Shown: positions 1 to 8,882, counted from the first letter of the stretch. The stretch: DNA of 56,412 bases from WTXA01 sp964415195 (GCA_964415195.1 CAYPYD010000008.1:1-56412), one strand, 5' to 3'. Notes: a model not told the origin generated them from the letters alone. Numbers and translations are program-made.

Positions 1-165
1 GAGGCGGTCTGTCACCTTGTGGTCTAGGTTGTTGAGGCGGTCTGTCACCTTGTGGTCTAGGTTGCTGTGGTGGTCTGTCACCTTGTGGCCTAGGTTGCTG
101 TGGTGGTCTGTCACCTTGTGGTCTAGGTTGCTGAGGTGGTCTGTCACCTTGTGACCTTGATTGAC
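1..165 (-). repeat. 33-bp in-frame tandem repeat in infB
   Basis: About five near-identical 33-base units run head to tail from the window edge to about 165. Each encodes the 11-residue unit PRPQGDRPPQQ in the IF-2 linker. Units differ by single changes such as gcggtct versus gtggtct, most of them silent. The array may continue beyond the window. It is coding sequence, not a CRISPR: there are no spacers. Confidence 0.9.
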
Positions 166-487
166 CAAATTGCTGTCTTTCAGGTGCTTTTTTAACAATA
201 ATTTCTTCTATAACTCTATCATTTTTTTCCGCAGCTTTTTCAGCAGCTTTTTCTTCAGCTGCTCTATTTTTCGAAATTGTCTTTTCAATTTCCGCTCTTT
301 TTTCTTCTTCTTTTTTGTGGGCTTTTTCTCTTAGTTGACCATAATAGCCTTCAATTTTCGATACATCATCATCTGATAATACACTCATATGTGACTTGGC
401 TGGTATATTCAACTTTTCTAGAATCCAGACAATTTCTTTATTAGTAACGCCCTTTTCCTTGGCTAGTTCATATATTCGTTTAGACAT
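1..487 (-). CDS. infB: Translation initiation factor IF-2, N-terminal part (runs off the window)
   Basis: The gene begins with ATG at 487 and is cut by the window edge, so only about 162 N-terminal residues are seen. Residues 1-50 form the IF2 N-terminal domain (KRIYELAKEKGVTNKEI, then a conserved LNIPAKSHMS segment). A charged Lys/Glu/Ala segment follows, and then a Pro/Arg/Gln/Gly-rich linker made of an 11-residue repeat. The GTPase core lies outside the window. IF-2 brings initiator tRNA to the 30S subunit. It is the last visible gene of rimP-nusA-ylxR-infB, 28 bases after ylxR; ylxQ, often found between them, is absent. Identity rests on the N-terminal domain plus gene order. Confidence 0.93.
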   Translation of the reverse strand, partial: MSKRIYELAKEKGVTNKEIVWILEKLNIPAKSHMSVLSDDDVSKIEGYYGQLREKAHKKEEEKRAEIEKTISKNRAAEEKAAEKAAEKNDRVIEEIIVKKAPERQQFGQSRSQGDRPPQQPRPQGDRPPQQPRPQGDRPPQQPRPQGDRPPQQPRPQGDRPP

Positions 488-515
488 TTTATTTCTCCTT
501 TTCTATAGCTTCAAA

Positions 516-785
516 TTAATTGGAGCTAATCTGGTTGGTTAATTCAACAATTATGTCATCAGACAATTTCTCCCCTAATGATCTTTCTATGGCTTTTTTC
601 CTTATTGCCTCTTTTAGACAATCGACATTATGACAAATATATGCCCCTCTGCCAGGTTCTTTACCTTTTTTATCAATTACCAGAACTCCATCAGGTCGTC
701 TAACAACTCTAATCAAATTCTGTTTATCAGTTTTCAAGCCACAGCCTAAACATGATCTTTGTGGAATTTTTCTTGCTTTAACCAT
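516..785 (-). CDS. ylxR: YlxR / RnpM family RNA-binding protein (DUF448)
   Basis: This 89-residue protein carries the YlxR family signature: RSCLGCG near residue 10, then a GRGAYIC segment near residue 47 and a basic helix. In Bacillus subtilis the family member binds RNA and has been reported to modulate RNase P (RnpM). It lies three bases downstream of nusA and upstream of infB, the usual position in the nusA operon. The four cysteines may form a structural site. Family assignment is firm; the exact role is taken from homologues. Confidence 0.92.
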   Translation of the reverse strand: MVKARKIPQRSCLGCGLKTDKQNLIRVVRRPDGVLVIDKKGKEPGRGAYICHNVDCLKEAIRKKAIERSLGEKLSDDIIVELTNQISSN

Positions 786-788
786 TTA

Positions 789-1925
789 TTATATATCCTT
801 TAAATCCTTTACTTGCTCATCACTTAAAATATCAATTTTCCAACCAGTTAATTTGGCAGCTAATCTAACATTCTGACCATCTTTACCTATGGCTAATGAG
901 AATATATCTTTAGAAACTAAAACCTTAGCTTCATTTATATCTTCTTTTAAAGCAATATCGATAATTTGAGCAGGAGCTAATGCATTGCTGATATATTCCT
1001 CAATCTTTTCAGAATACTCGATTATATCAATCTTTTCTCCATTTTCCTTGGAACTTCCTAATTCATTTAAAACATTTCCAATTCTACTACCTCTTGTACC
1101 AATACATGCACCTACTGGATCAACATTTTCTTGTGTGCTGTATACAGCTATTTTAGTTCTTGAACCAGCTTCTCTCGCTATACCCTTTATTAATACAGTA
1201 CCATCGTGAATTTCAGGTACTTCAAGTTCAAATAATCTTTTTATTAAATCTTTGTGTCTTCTAGATATAGTAATTACTGGATTTTTGGTAGTCTTCTTAA
1301 CATTTACCAAGTATACTTTAAGTCTTTCACCTATATGATATCTTTCATTTTCCACTTGTTCTTCAGGAGGTAGTATAACCTCTCCATTACCAATAGTTAA
1401 GAACACATTATATTTACCACTATTTTCGTCATCTTTGTTAGCAGGAGATATTCTTGAAATTATACCAGTAACAAGATCTTTTTCTTTTTTTGAAAACTCA
1501 TCGAAAATGTTTGTTCTTTCAATCTCTCTGATTTTTTGAGTTATTATTTGTTTTGCAGTTTGGGCAACCATTCTTCCCATGGTTTTAGTATCCATTTCAA
1601 CTTCTTCTTTAATTATCTGTCCGATTGTTACTGCTCCAAACTTAGATTCAGCTTCTTCGATGGAAACTTGACTATCAGGATCTGTAACTTCTTCAACAAC
1701 TTCTCTCATGAAATATATATTAATTTCACCGTTAGTTCTGTTTAACTCAGCTTTAAAATTATCATATGGTGTCTTCACATCCAACTTTTCATGCTTATGA
1801 TCCGTTGCATGTTTTCTTTTAAGACCCATTACAATTGCAGTTTCAATAGTTTCAAAAAGCATTTCAGAACTAATGCCTTTATCAATTTCTAAATCTTTAA
1901 CCGCTTCAATCAATTTTTCGTTCAT
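789..1925 (-). CDS. nusA: Transcription termination/antitermination factor NusA
   Basis: At 378 residues the length is normal for a Gram-positive NusA. The order is an RNA-polymerase-binding N-terminal domain (about 1-125), an S1 domain (about 135-205), then two KH domains with GTRG and GKDG loops near residues 275 and 345. It lacks the C-terminal acidic repeats of the Escherichia coli protein, as expected for Bacillota. NusA stimulates pausing and intrinsic termination. It is cotranscribed with rimP, nine bases upstream, and ylxR. A promoter and a hairpin-plus-U-tract in the operon leader suggest feedback by NusA itself (inference). Confidence 0.97.
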   Translation of the reverse strand: MNEKLIEAVKDLEIDKGISSEMLFETIETAIVMGLKRKHATDHKHEKLDVKTPYDNFKAELNRTNGEINIYFMREVVEEVTDPDSQVSIEEAESKFGAVTIGQIIKEEVEMDTKTMGRMVAQTAKQIITQKIREIERTNIFDEFSKKEKDLVTGIISRISPANKDDENSGKYNVFLTIGNGEVILPPEEQVENERYHIGERLKVYLVNVKKTTKNPVITISRRHKDLIKRLFELEVPEIHDGTVLIKGIAREAGSRTKIAVYSTQENVDPVGACIGTRGSRIGNVLNELGSSKENGEKIDIIEYSEKIEEYISNALAPAQIIDIALKEDINEAKVLVSKDIFSLAIGKDGQNVRLAAKLTGWKIDILSDEQVKDLKDI

Positions 1926-1934
1926 TTTATCCTC

Positions 1935-2384
1935 CTAAAAATCCAGTAAAATATTAGCTTTACTAATATTTGCTTTTTCAAAAGCTATATCTATATCATC
2001 AACATTCAATATCAACTCATCATTAAAGCTTTTCAGAATGCCTATATACTTTTTCTTTTTATTAATCGGTTTGTAAAGACTAATCTCAATTTTTTTACCA
2101 ATATTATTTAAATAGTCTTCATCTTTTCTTAAAGGTCTTTCTAGACCTAGTGAAGATACTTCCAGAATATACTGGGTCTTAACATCTTCTCTCTCATCAA
2201 GAATAGGTTCTATATGTCTACTAACTTTTTCACAATCGTTAATATCTATACCTTCAGGTTTATCTATAAAGAACCTTAGAAACCAATCCTGACCTTCCTT
2301 GATATACTCTACATATACAAGCTCATAGCCCAGTTCTTGAACAATAGGCTTGAAATCATCTTCAATCTTTTGACTTATTGACAT
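1935..2384 (-). CDS. rimP: Ribosome maturation factor RimP
   Basis: This 149-residue protein matches RimP (YlxS), which assists maturation of the 30S subunit. Visible family features are the N-terminal alpha/beta half with LVYVEYIKEG and FIDKPEGI, a conserved VSSLGLERPL segment near residue 83, and a C-terminal SH3-like half. The start at 2384 follows AGAAGGAGA. It is the first gene of rimP-nusA-ylxR-infB, the common order in Bacillota. Confidence 0.95.
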   Translation of the reverse strand: MSISQKIEDDFKPIVQELGYELVYVEYIKEGQDWFLRFFIDKPEGIDINDCEKVSRHIEPILDEREDVKTQYILEVSSLGLERPLRKDEDYLNNIGKKIEISLYKPINKKKKYIGILKSFNDELILNVDDIDIAFEKANISKANILLDF

Positions 2385-2407
2385 TCACAAATCTCCTTCT
2401 TTAAACG

Positions 2408-2432
2408 AAAAAAGTGGGCTTTCCCACTTTTT
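2408..2432 (-). terminator. Hairpin with U-tract between xerC and rimP; leader terminator of the nusA operon
   Basis: A perfect 10-bp stem (AAAAAGTGGG with CCCACTTTTT, loop of 4) is followed on the minus strand by six Ts. It ends xerC transcripts. A good promoter (2452-2480) starts upstream of it, so it also lies in the 5' leader of rimP-nusA-infB, 24 bases before the rimP start. Confidence 0.8.
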
Positions 2433-2451
2433 CAAACTAATCTACTCTTAA

Positions 2452-2480
2452 ATTATATACCTTATCCTAGGTAAAAGCAA
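2452..2480 (-). promoter_or_regulatory. Promoter of rimP-nusA-ylxR-infB
   Basis: On the minus strand TTGCTT is followed after 17 bases by TATAAT, directly downstream of the xerC stop codon. The predicted start, about 2445, lies before the hairpin at 2408-2432, so every transcript must read through that terminator. Confidence 0.65.
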
Positions 2481-2483
2481 CGT

Positions 2484-3425
2484 TTAATCCTTTTTTTTTG
2501 CTCGAGGATGAGCATTGTCATAAGTCTTCTTCAATTGATTCTTAGTTATATGAGTATATATCTGTGTTGTCGATAAACTTTCATGTCCTAAAAATGTCTG
2601 AACAACCCTTAAATCCGAACCTCTTTCAAGAAGATGTGTCGCAAAACTATGCCTAAATGTATGAGGTGAAATATTCAAGGTATTTGATACCTTTTTAATA
2701 TAACCGTCCAGTAAAGTTCTTACACTCCTATCTCCTAAACGTTTCCCTCTGACTCCATAAAATAAATATTCACCTTTGTCCTCTAAAAATCCAGAATTAT
2801 AATAATTTCTGAGAGCCTCAATTGCATAACTGCCAATTGGTACTATTCTTTCCTTGTTTCCCTTACCTATGACATTAATAGTACCAAGATCTAAATCAAT
2901 ATCTTTTAATTTTATTGAGACTAACTCACCAACCCTCATACCTGAAGCATATAGGACTTCCATAATTGCTCTATCTCTTAGACCAATCTGTGTTTTTAAG
3001 TCAGGAGCTTTCATTAAGGACTCTATTTGATACTCATACATAAATTTAGGTAGACTCTTCTCTAATTTCGGAGATACTATATGAACCATTGGATTAGTTT
3101 CAATCAATTCCTGTCTATTCATAAACTTAAAGAAGGATTTTAAGGTGGCAATCTTTCTTGACAATGTTCTCTTTTTATAGTTAGTTCTATTTAAGTAATT
3201 GATAAATCTTCTGATTATATGATAATCGATTAAATTGAAGTCAATTTTCAAATCGATAACCGTTTCTTCTTCATATACTAACTGAACGTTTTCTATATTA
3301 GTGCTTAGCCAATTAGCGAAAACGCTTAAATCCTTATTGTAAGCTTTTATAGTATTCTCTGAATATCTTCTTTCATTTTGTAGATAATCGATAAATTCTT
3401 CAACCATACTACTGAAATTATCCAT
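2484..3425 (-). CDS. xerC: Site-specific tyrosine recombinase, XerC/XerD family
   Basis: At 313 residues it has the two-domain Xer layout: a SAM-like core-binding domain (about 5-115) and a catalytic domain. The catalytic set is visible: Arg164 (SGMRVGEL), Lys188 (GKGNKER), His255 and Arg258 (HTFRHSFATH), His281 (LGH) and the nucleophile Tyr290 (QIYTHI). Xer recombinases resolve chromosome dimers at dif. The gene overlaps the end of trmFO by 8 bases and belongs to topA-trmFO-xerC, a conserved block in Bacillota, which favours the housekeeping XerC over a phage integrase. Confidence 0.92.
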   Translation of the reverse strand: MDNFSSMVEEFIDYLQNERRYSENTIKAYNKDLSVFANWLSTNIENVQLVYEEETVIDLKIDFNLIDYHIIRRFINYLNRTNYKKRTLSRKIATLKSFFKFMNRQELIETNPMVHIVSPKLEKSLPKFMYEYQIESLMKAPDLKTQIGLRDRAIMEVLYASGMRVGELVSIKLKDIDLDLGTINVIGKGNKERIVPIGSYAIEALRNYYNSGFLEDKGEYLFYGVRGKRLGDRSVRTLLDGYIKKVSNTLNISPHTFRHSFATHLLERGSDLRVVQTFLGHESLSTTQIYTHITKNQLKKTYDNAHPRAKKKD

Positions 3426-4734
3426 TTGTTAATTCCCTTTTAAAATCTTCTAAGAACTTTAGACTGCGGTTGGCAAGAATCTGTTTCTTCAATTTTTTAT
3501 CCTTTATTTTTTCTGCCAGTGTTGGTAAAAGCCCAAAATTTGCATTCATCGGTTCAAGCTTACGGTCCCCTAAATCAGTACTAATGTATTTCATTAGTGC
3601 ACCAATCATAGTTTCTCCTGGTATATTAAGATACTCCCTATCATTAAGCAACCTTTCAACTTGTATAGCACAAACCAACCCGCTTGCTGTGCTTTCAACG
3701 TATCCTTCTACTCCTGACAATTGCCCAGCTATAAAAATATTCTTGTAGTTTTTTAAATTACCATAGGTATTCAAAACCTTTGGACTATTTATAAAGGTAT
3801 TGCGATGTACTACACCATATCTGAGAATCTCAGCATTTTCTAAGCCTGGTATCATGCCAATTAATGCCTTTTGATCAGAAAATATTAATCCTGTTTGGAA
3901 ACCTACAAGGTTATACATGGTCTTACTTTCATTTTCAGATCTCAATTGAACTACAGCATGATGTCTTTCACCAGCTTTACTTAATCCAACTGGTTTAAGA
4001 GGACCAAACAATAGAGTTTTTTCGCCCCTTTTAGCCATTTCTTCAATCGGCATACAACCTTCAAAATATTTTTCCTTTTCACCTTCTAAATGGGGAATGT
4101 TCTTTTTACTATTAATCAACTTTTGATAAAATGCTGTATATATTTCCTCATTCATTGGTGCATTTAAATAATCTGTTGGGTTACCCTTATCATATCTACT
4201 TGCAAAAAATACTTTTTCCATATTAATAGAATCTGCAGCAACTATTGGAGCTGATCCATCAAAGAAATAGCAAAATTCATCACCAACTAATCGTTTAAGT
4301 TCTTCTATTATAGGCCCTTCTGTTAATGGACCTGTTGCTATAATATACACTTTTTCGGCATCTATTTTATGCACTTCTTCTTCTATAATTTTGATATTTG
4401 GATGATTATATATTTTATCAGTAATATATTGTGAGAATTTATTTCTATCTACAGCTAAAGCCCCACCTGCCGGGACCTTATTACTTATTGCTGCTTCCAT
4501 AATGAGACTTCCAAATTCTAAAAGTTCTTTCTTCAATAATCCTACACCTTGAGTAATATCGTTGCCTCTGAGTGAATTACTGCAAACAAGTTCTGCTAAT
4601 AAATCAGATTTTTGCGCTTCATTCTTTTTTAATCTTTTTTTCTCAAATAAATTTACTTTAATTCCCCTTTGTGCCAGGTAATAAGCAGCTTCACAGCCAG
4701 CAAGTCCACCGCCTATTATATTAACTTCTTTCAT
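3418..4734 (-). CDS. trmFO: Folate-dependent tRNA (uracil-54-C5)-methyltransferase TrmFO
   Basis: This 438-residue flavoprotein makes ribothymidine at position 54 of tRNA, using methylenetetrahydrofolate and reduced FAD. It has an N-terminal FAD-binding motif (IIGGGLAGCEAAY), the conserved Cys segments ELVCSNSLRGND and FEGCMPIEEMAKRGEK, and the C-terminal FAD motif FIAGQLSGVEGYVES. Length is typical. Its ATG shares one base with the topA stop (TAATG), so translation is probably coupled. Confidence 0.96.
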   Translation of the reverse strand: MKEVNIIGGGLAGCEAAYYLAQRGIKVNLFEKKRLKKNEAQKSDLLAELVCSNSLRGNDITQGVGLLKKELLEFGSLIMEAAISNKVPAGGALAVDRNKFSQYITDKIYNHPNIKIIEEEVHKIDAEKVYIIATGPLTEGPIIEELKRLVGDEFCYFFDGSAPIVAADSINMEKVFFASRYDKGNPTDYLNAPMNEEIYTAFYQKLINSKKNIPHLEGEKEKYFEGCMPIEEMAKRGEKTLLFGPLKPVGLSKAGERHHAVVQLRSENESKTMYNLVGFQTGLIFSDQKALIGMIPGLENAEILRYGVVHRNTFINSPKVLNTYGNLKNYKNIFIAGQLSGVEGYVESTASGLVCAIQVERLLNDREYLNIPGETMIGALMKYISTDLGDRKLEPMNANFGLLPTLAEKIKDKKLKKQILANRSLKFLEDFKRELTNG

Positions 4735-6809
4735 TATTCCTCACCTTGTATAGGCTTTTTCCTATTATATTTACAACTTGAACATGCAATTATTTTGCCT
4801 TTATCTAATAGTATCGCTCCACAATCCGGGCATTTTTCATCTATAGGTTTGCTCCAAAATGATGTATTACAATCAGGGTAATTACTACAGCCATAAAATA
4901 CTCTACCCGATTTACTTCTTTTGACAACTATTTCACCTTCACAGTTTGGACATGGAACACCAATTTTCTCTACAAGGACTTTAGTATTTCTACATTCAGG
5001 AAAGCCTGGACATGCCAGAAATTTACCAAATCGCCCATTTTTTATTACCATATTTCGTCCACACTTGTCACAAATAACTTCAGTTACTTCATCAAGAGGC
5101 TTTTCAAGTACAATTTTTGCAATTTCATCTTCTGCTTTTTTAAGTACAATTTCAAATGGTCCATAAAAGTCTCTAATAATTTTTTTCCACTCTCTCTTAC
5201 CATCAGCAACTAAATCCAACTCATTTTCTAATTTTGAAGTGAATTTAACATTTATGACATTCTGAAAGTATCCATCTAATAATTCTAGTACTAGTCTACC
5301 TAGTTCTGTACTATATAGAAGTTTCTTCTCTCTAAGTACATATCCTCTTTTTAAAATTGTATCCATTATTGAAGCATATGTACTTGGTCGACCTATACCC
5401 AAACTCTCTAATTTTTTAATCAAAGTTGCTTCTGTATATCGTTGAGGTGGTTGTGTGAAATGTTGATTGCCTTTTATTTCTCCAATACTAAGCTCCTCAC
5501 CTTCAATAATTTCAGGTAGTAGATTATCTTCATCTTCCTTATCTGCGCCTACTATTAGATAACCTTTGAACTTAAGTTTACTACCAACAGATTTGAATAA
5601 ATAATCATCAACACCAATTTCAACTGTCATTTGATCATATATGGCAGAAGGCATTTCACTAGCTAAAAATCTTTCCCATATTAATTTATATAGCTTGTAT
5701 TGATCCTTTGTCAAAGAATCTTTTAATTCCATAGGTGTTCTATTGATTGATGTTGGTCTTACAGCTTCATGAGCATCTTGGGCCTTATTGCTTATTTTAT
5801 AAAATCTAGTCTTTGCAGGAATATATTGCTCACCGTAAACGTTTTTAATAAACTCTTTGGTTTCTTCCTTTGCTACTGGTGATATTCTAGTTGAGTCTGT
5901 TCTCATATAGGTAATAAGACCTATTAAACCACCATTATCTTTACCTAAATCTATACCTTCATAAAGCTCTTGGGCAATTTGCATTGTCTTTTTACTTGTA
6001 AAGTTTAGAACGTTAGCTGCTTTTTGTTGTAAGGTACTTGTTATAAATGGAGGTTTTGGATTATTTTTCTTCTCCTTCATCTTTACACTATTTACAATTG
6101 CAGTTCCTTGTTTAATTCTATCTACATGTTCCTGAGTAATTTTCTCTTCTGATAAACTAATTTTATTACCCATATATTTATATAGTTGTCCCGTAAAACA
6201 GGTGTTATCCACTTTACAGAACTTACCATCAATATCCCAGTATTCTTCTTCTATGAATGCATCGATTTCTTTTTCTCTGTCAATAATCAATTGCACTGTA
6301 ACAGATTGAACCCTGCCAGCTGAAAGACCTTTCTTTATTTTTTTCCATAATAAAGGACTTAATTTATATCCAACTATTCTATCAAGAATCCTTCTTGCTT
6401 GTTGAGCATCTACTAGACTTTGATCAATTTTTCTAGGGCTTTTTACAGCTGCTTTAATTGAGTTTTCTGTTATTTCATTAAATTCAATTCTGCATAAATC
6501 TTCGCCCTTTAAACCCAGTGCATTGCTTAAATGCCAGGCAATGGCTTCCCCTTCTCTATCAGGGTCAGTTGCTAGTAGTATCTTTGATGCACCTTTAGCA
6601 GCATCTTTTATTTCTTTTAAAATTTTACTTTTCCCATGAACGGTTATATATTTGGGATTAAAGTCGTTTTCTAGATCTACACCTAATGTACTTTTGGGTA
6701 AATCTATTATATGACCAACAGATGACTTAACTGTATAGTTACTTCCTAAATATTTCTTTATTGTCTTTGCCTTAGATGGTGATTCCACAATTATGAGATT
6801 CTTAGCCAT
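4734..6809 (-). CDS. topA: DNA topoisomerase I
   Basis: This 691-residue type IA enzyme relaxes negative supercoils. Visible are the N-terminal TOPRIM domain (IVESPSKAKTIKKYLG, then the acidic triad in LLATDPDREGEA), the active-site tyrosine in LITYMRTDSTRIS near residue 300, and three C-terminal zinc ribbons with CxxC pairs (CDKCGRNM, CPNCEGEI, CPDCGAIL). A promoter is present upstream. It is the first gene of topA-trmFO-xerC. The Shine-Dalgarno AAGGAGG precedes the ATG. Confidence 0.97.
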   Translation of the reverse strand: MAKNLIIVESPSKAKTIKKYLGSNYTVKSSVGHIIDLPKSTLGVDLENDFNPKYITVHGKSKILKEIKDAAKGASKILLATDPDREGEAIAWHLSNALGLKGEDLCRIEFNEITENSIKAAVKSPRKIDQSLVDAQQARRILDRIVGYKLSPLLWKKIKKGLSAGRVQSVTVQLIIDREKEIDAFIEEEYWDIDGKFCKVDNTCFTGQLYKYMGNKISLSEEKITQEHVDRIKQGTAIVNSVKMKEKKNNPKPPFITSTLQQKAANVLNFTSKKTMQIAQELYEGIDLGKDNGGLIGLITYMRTDSTRISPVAKEETKEFIKNVYGEQYIPAKTRFYKISNKAQDAHEAVRPTSINRTPMELKDSLTKDQYKLYKLIWERFLASEMPSAIYDQMTVEIGVDDYLFKSVGSKLKFKGYLIVGADKEDEDNLLPEIIEGEELSIGEIKGNQHFTQPPQRYTEATLIKKLESLGIGRPSTYASIMDTILKRGYVLREKKLLYSTELGRLVLELLDGYFQNVINVKFTSKLENELDLVADGKREWKKIIRDFYGPFEIVLKKAEDEIAKIVLEKPLDEVTEVICDKCGRNMVIKNGRFGKFLACPGFPECRNTKVLVEKIGVPCPNCEGEIVVKRSKSGRVFYGCSNYPDCNTSFWSKPIDEKCPDCGAILLDKGKIIACSSCKYNRKKPIQGEE

Positions 6810-6837
6810 TTATTCCTCCTTGCTTGATATAATGGTA

Positions 6838-6866
6838 ATTCTACACAAACAAATTTTCTATTGCAA
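6838..6866 (-). promoter_or_regulatory. Promoter of topA-trmFO-xerC
   Basis: TTGCAA, a 17-base spacer and TAGAAT read on the minus strand about 30 bases before the topA start. Spacing is ideal and both boxes are close to consensus. Confidence 0.5.
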
Positions 6867-6908
6867 GTATATTAAACAAATATTCTACATTACTCATAGT
6901 CAATCATT

Positions 6909-7703
6909 TCAATATCTAAGTGAATTTATAGACATTTTCAACTCTCTGATATTATAACCATTTAAATCCAGTCTATCATACATTTCACTAGTTAGGAAAA
7001 TATCTCGACCTAAATCCAAAGCATAATCCAAAGTAATAATTGATCCACTTTTCTCTTTTGCGTAAACCAATATCAATATGTCACCTAATCCTGCTATTAT
7101 TCTATTTCTTCTTGGAAAATGCCATGGAAGAGGCTTTGTATTTAACGGATATTCCGAGAGCAGTCCACCCTCTCTTCTCACTTTTTGATATAAAACTTTA
7201 TTAGAGATCGGATAAATTCTATCAATTCCACAGCCTAAGACTCCTAAACTCGACTCTATACCTTGATGAAAACTTGCATCTATACCTGTAGCTAAACCAC
7301 TTATACCAATTAAATTCATTTTGCTAAGTCCTTTACCAAGATTATTAGCAATTTTAATATATTTTTGAGGAGCTACTCTACTACCAACAACTGCAATTGT
7401 ATACTTTTCCAATAAGTCAATATTGCCTATATAATAGAAGGCAATTGGAGGATTAATTGAAAATTTAAGTTTAGTTGGATAAATTTCATCATATATTGTT
7501 ATGATTTTAAATCCAATTTTCTCTTCATTTTCTTTAAATCTAAGATAATCTCTAGTATTTTTACTTTGATTTTCTCTATATAAATATTTTGTTAGAAACT
7601 CTTGTTCTGTTAAATTATGCATATAGTCTTGATACATCATTTTCATTGTTTTTACACTATATGCCAAATCTATAATTTTAGACCATAAATATGTTCTCAT
7701 CAC
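6909..7703 (-). CDS. dprA: DprA/Smf-family DNA-processing protein, short divergent form
   Basis: DprA loads RecA on incoming single-stranded DNA in transformation; in many non-competent Bacillota its role is unclear. The Rossmann-like core is recognisable from AVVGSRVAP, ISGLATGIDASFHQG, the RRNRIIAGL segment and SGSIITLDYALDLGRD. I place the start at GTG 7703, which has AAGGA seven bases upstream; an upstream TTG at 7736 has no ribosome binding site. The resulting 264 residues are short: the usual C-terminal winged-helix domain is missing and the segment after GRD is poorly conserved. It precedes topA, a common position for dprA. Confidence 0.8.
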   Translation of the reverse strand: MMRTYLWSKIIDLAYSVKTMKMMYQDYMHNLTEQEFLTKYLYRENQSKNTRDYLRFKENEEKIGFKIITIYDEIYPTKLKFSINPPIAFYYIGNIDLLEKYTIAVVGSRVAPQKYIKIANNLGKGLSKMNLIGISGLATGIDASFHQGIESSLGVLGCGIDRIYPISNKVLYQKVRREGGLLSEYPLNTKPLPWHFPRRNRIIAGLGDILILVYAKEKSGSIITLDYALDLGRDIFLTSEMYDRLDLNGYNIRELKMSINSLRY

Positions 7704-7781
7704 TCTATTTTCCTTGTTTTTTATAGGCATTTCCAATATACTTATACTGTATGTAAATAAATATGAGGAGGAGGTAATTAA

Positions 7782-8882
7782 TTGTCACTAAAATGTGGAA
7801 TAGTTGGCCTACCGAACGTAGGTAAATCAACTTTATTCAATGCTATAACCCAAGCAGGTGCAGAATCTGCAAACTATCCTTTCTGCACTATAGAACCAAA
7901 TGTGGGTGTTGTAGCAGTACCTGATAAGAGATTAAATGATTTGAGCGAACTTTATGACTCAAAAAAAACGATACCGACAACTTATGAATTTGTGGATATT
8001 GCAGGATTAGTCGCTGGTGCTAGTAAAGGCGAAGGACTTGGAAATCAATTCCTAGCCCATATTAGAGAAGTAGACGCAATAGCCCAAGTTGTCCGTTGTT
8101 TTGAGGATTCAAATATTACTCATGTATCAGGCAAGGTACGACCTGGAGATGATATCGATACTATTAATCTTGAGCTTATACTTGCTGATCTTGATTCTAT
8201 GGAAAAACGACTTGATAAGTTGAAAAGTAAAGTCAAATCTAAAGATAAAGAAAGTATCCAGGAACACGGCCTTGTTGAAAGAATTCTAGACGCTCTACAA
8301 GACAGTAAACCTGCAAGAAGTTTGGACTTTGACGAAGATGAGTTGAAAATCGTCAAGCGTCTTAACCTTCTCACCATTAAACCAATAATATATATTGCCA
8401 ATATTGGTGAGGATGAAATCCATGAGCGTTTCTCACTTCCACTTGTGTTGGAAGTAATTGAAAAAGCTAAGGAAGACAAAGCTATAGCAATCCCTGTTTC
8501 AGCTAAGATTGAATCAGAAATTGCTGAATTAAGTCTTGAAGAGAAAAAAGAATTTCTAAAAGATCTTGGACTAGAATATTCAGGTCTTGAGGAAATAATT
8601 AGTGCTACATATGAATTATTAGGTTTAATTACCTATTTTACTGCTGGGGAAAAGGAAACTCGTGCCTGGACAGTAATTAAAGGTACCAAGGCACCAGGTG
8701 CTGCCGGAGTAATTCATACTGACTTTGAACGTGGTTTCATTAAAGCTGAAGTAATCAGTTATGAAGACCTTATTACTTTAAGATCTGAAGTTAAGGCTAA
8801 AGAAGCTGGAAAACTACGTATAGAAGGCAAAGAATATCTAGTAAAAGATGGAGATGTCATGCATTTTAGATTTAATGTTTAA
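7782..8882 (+). CDS. ychF: Redox-regulated ATPase YchF (Obg-related, OLA1 family)
   Basis: This 366-residue P-loop protein has a Walker A motif in GLPNVGKSTLFNAI near residue 7, DIAGLVAGA as the G3 region, an atypical G4 region (NIGEDE instead of NKxD, which explains the ATP preference of the family), a helical insert and a C-terminal TGS domain (residues about 280-366). It binds ribosomes and affects translation and stress responses. The start is TTG at 7782 behind a strong GAGGAGGAGG seven bases away. Only 21 bases separate it from rnfC, so it may be cotranscribed with the rnf genes. Confidence 0.95.
   Translation: MSLKCGIVGLPNVGKSTLFNAITQAGAESANYPFCTIEPNVGVVAVPDKRLNDLSELYDSKKTIPTTYEFVDIAGLVAGASKGEGLGNQFLAHIREVDAIAQVVRCFEDSNITHVSGKVRPGDDIDTINLELILADLDSMEKRLDKLKSKVKSKDKESIQEHGLVERILDALQDSKPARSLDFDEDELKIVKRLNLLTIKPIIYIANIGEDEIHERFSLPLVLEVIEKAKEDKAIAIPVSAKIESEIAELSLEEKKEFLKDLGLEYSGLEEIISATYELLGLITYFTAGEKETRAWTVIKGTKAPGAAGVIHTDFERGFIKAEVISYEDLITLRSEVKAKEAGKLRIEGKEYLVKDGDVMHFRFNV

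Noticed and set aside
1..165. Possible CRISPR array or intergenic tandem repeat
   Set aside because: The 33-base units have no spacers and stay in frame within infB as an 11-residue linker repeat.
2484..3425. Phage or transposon integrase
   Set aside because: The tyrosine recombinase sits in the conserved topA-trmFO-xerC block, with no attachment repeats or phage genes nearby.
7704..7736. Upstream TTG start of the dprA-like gene
   Set aside because: No Shine-Dalgarno precedes it, while GTG 7703 has AAGGA at seven bases.
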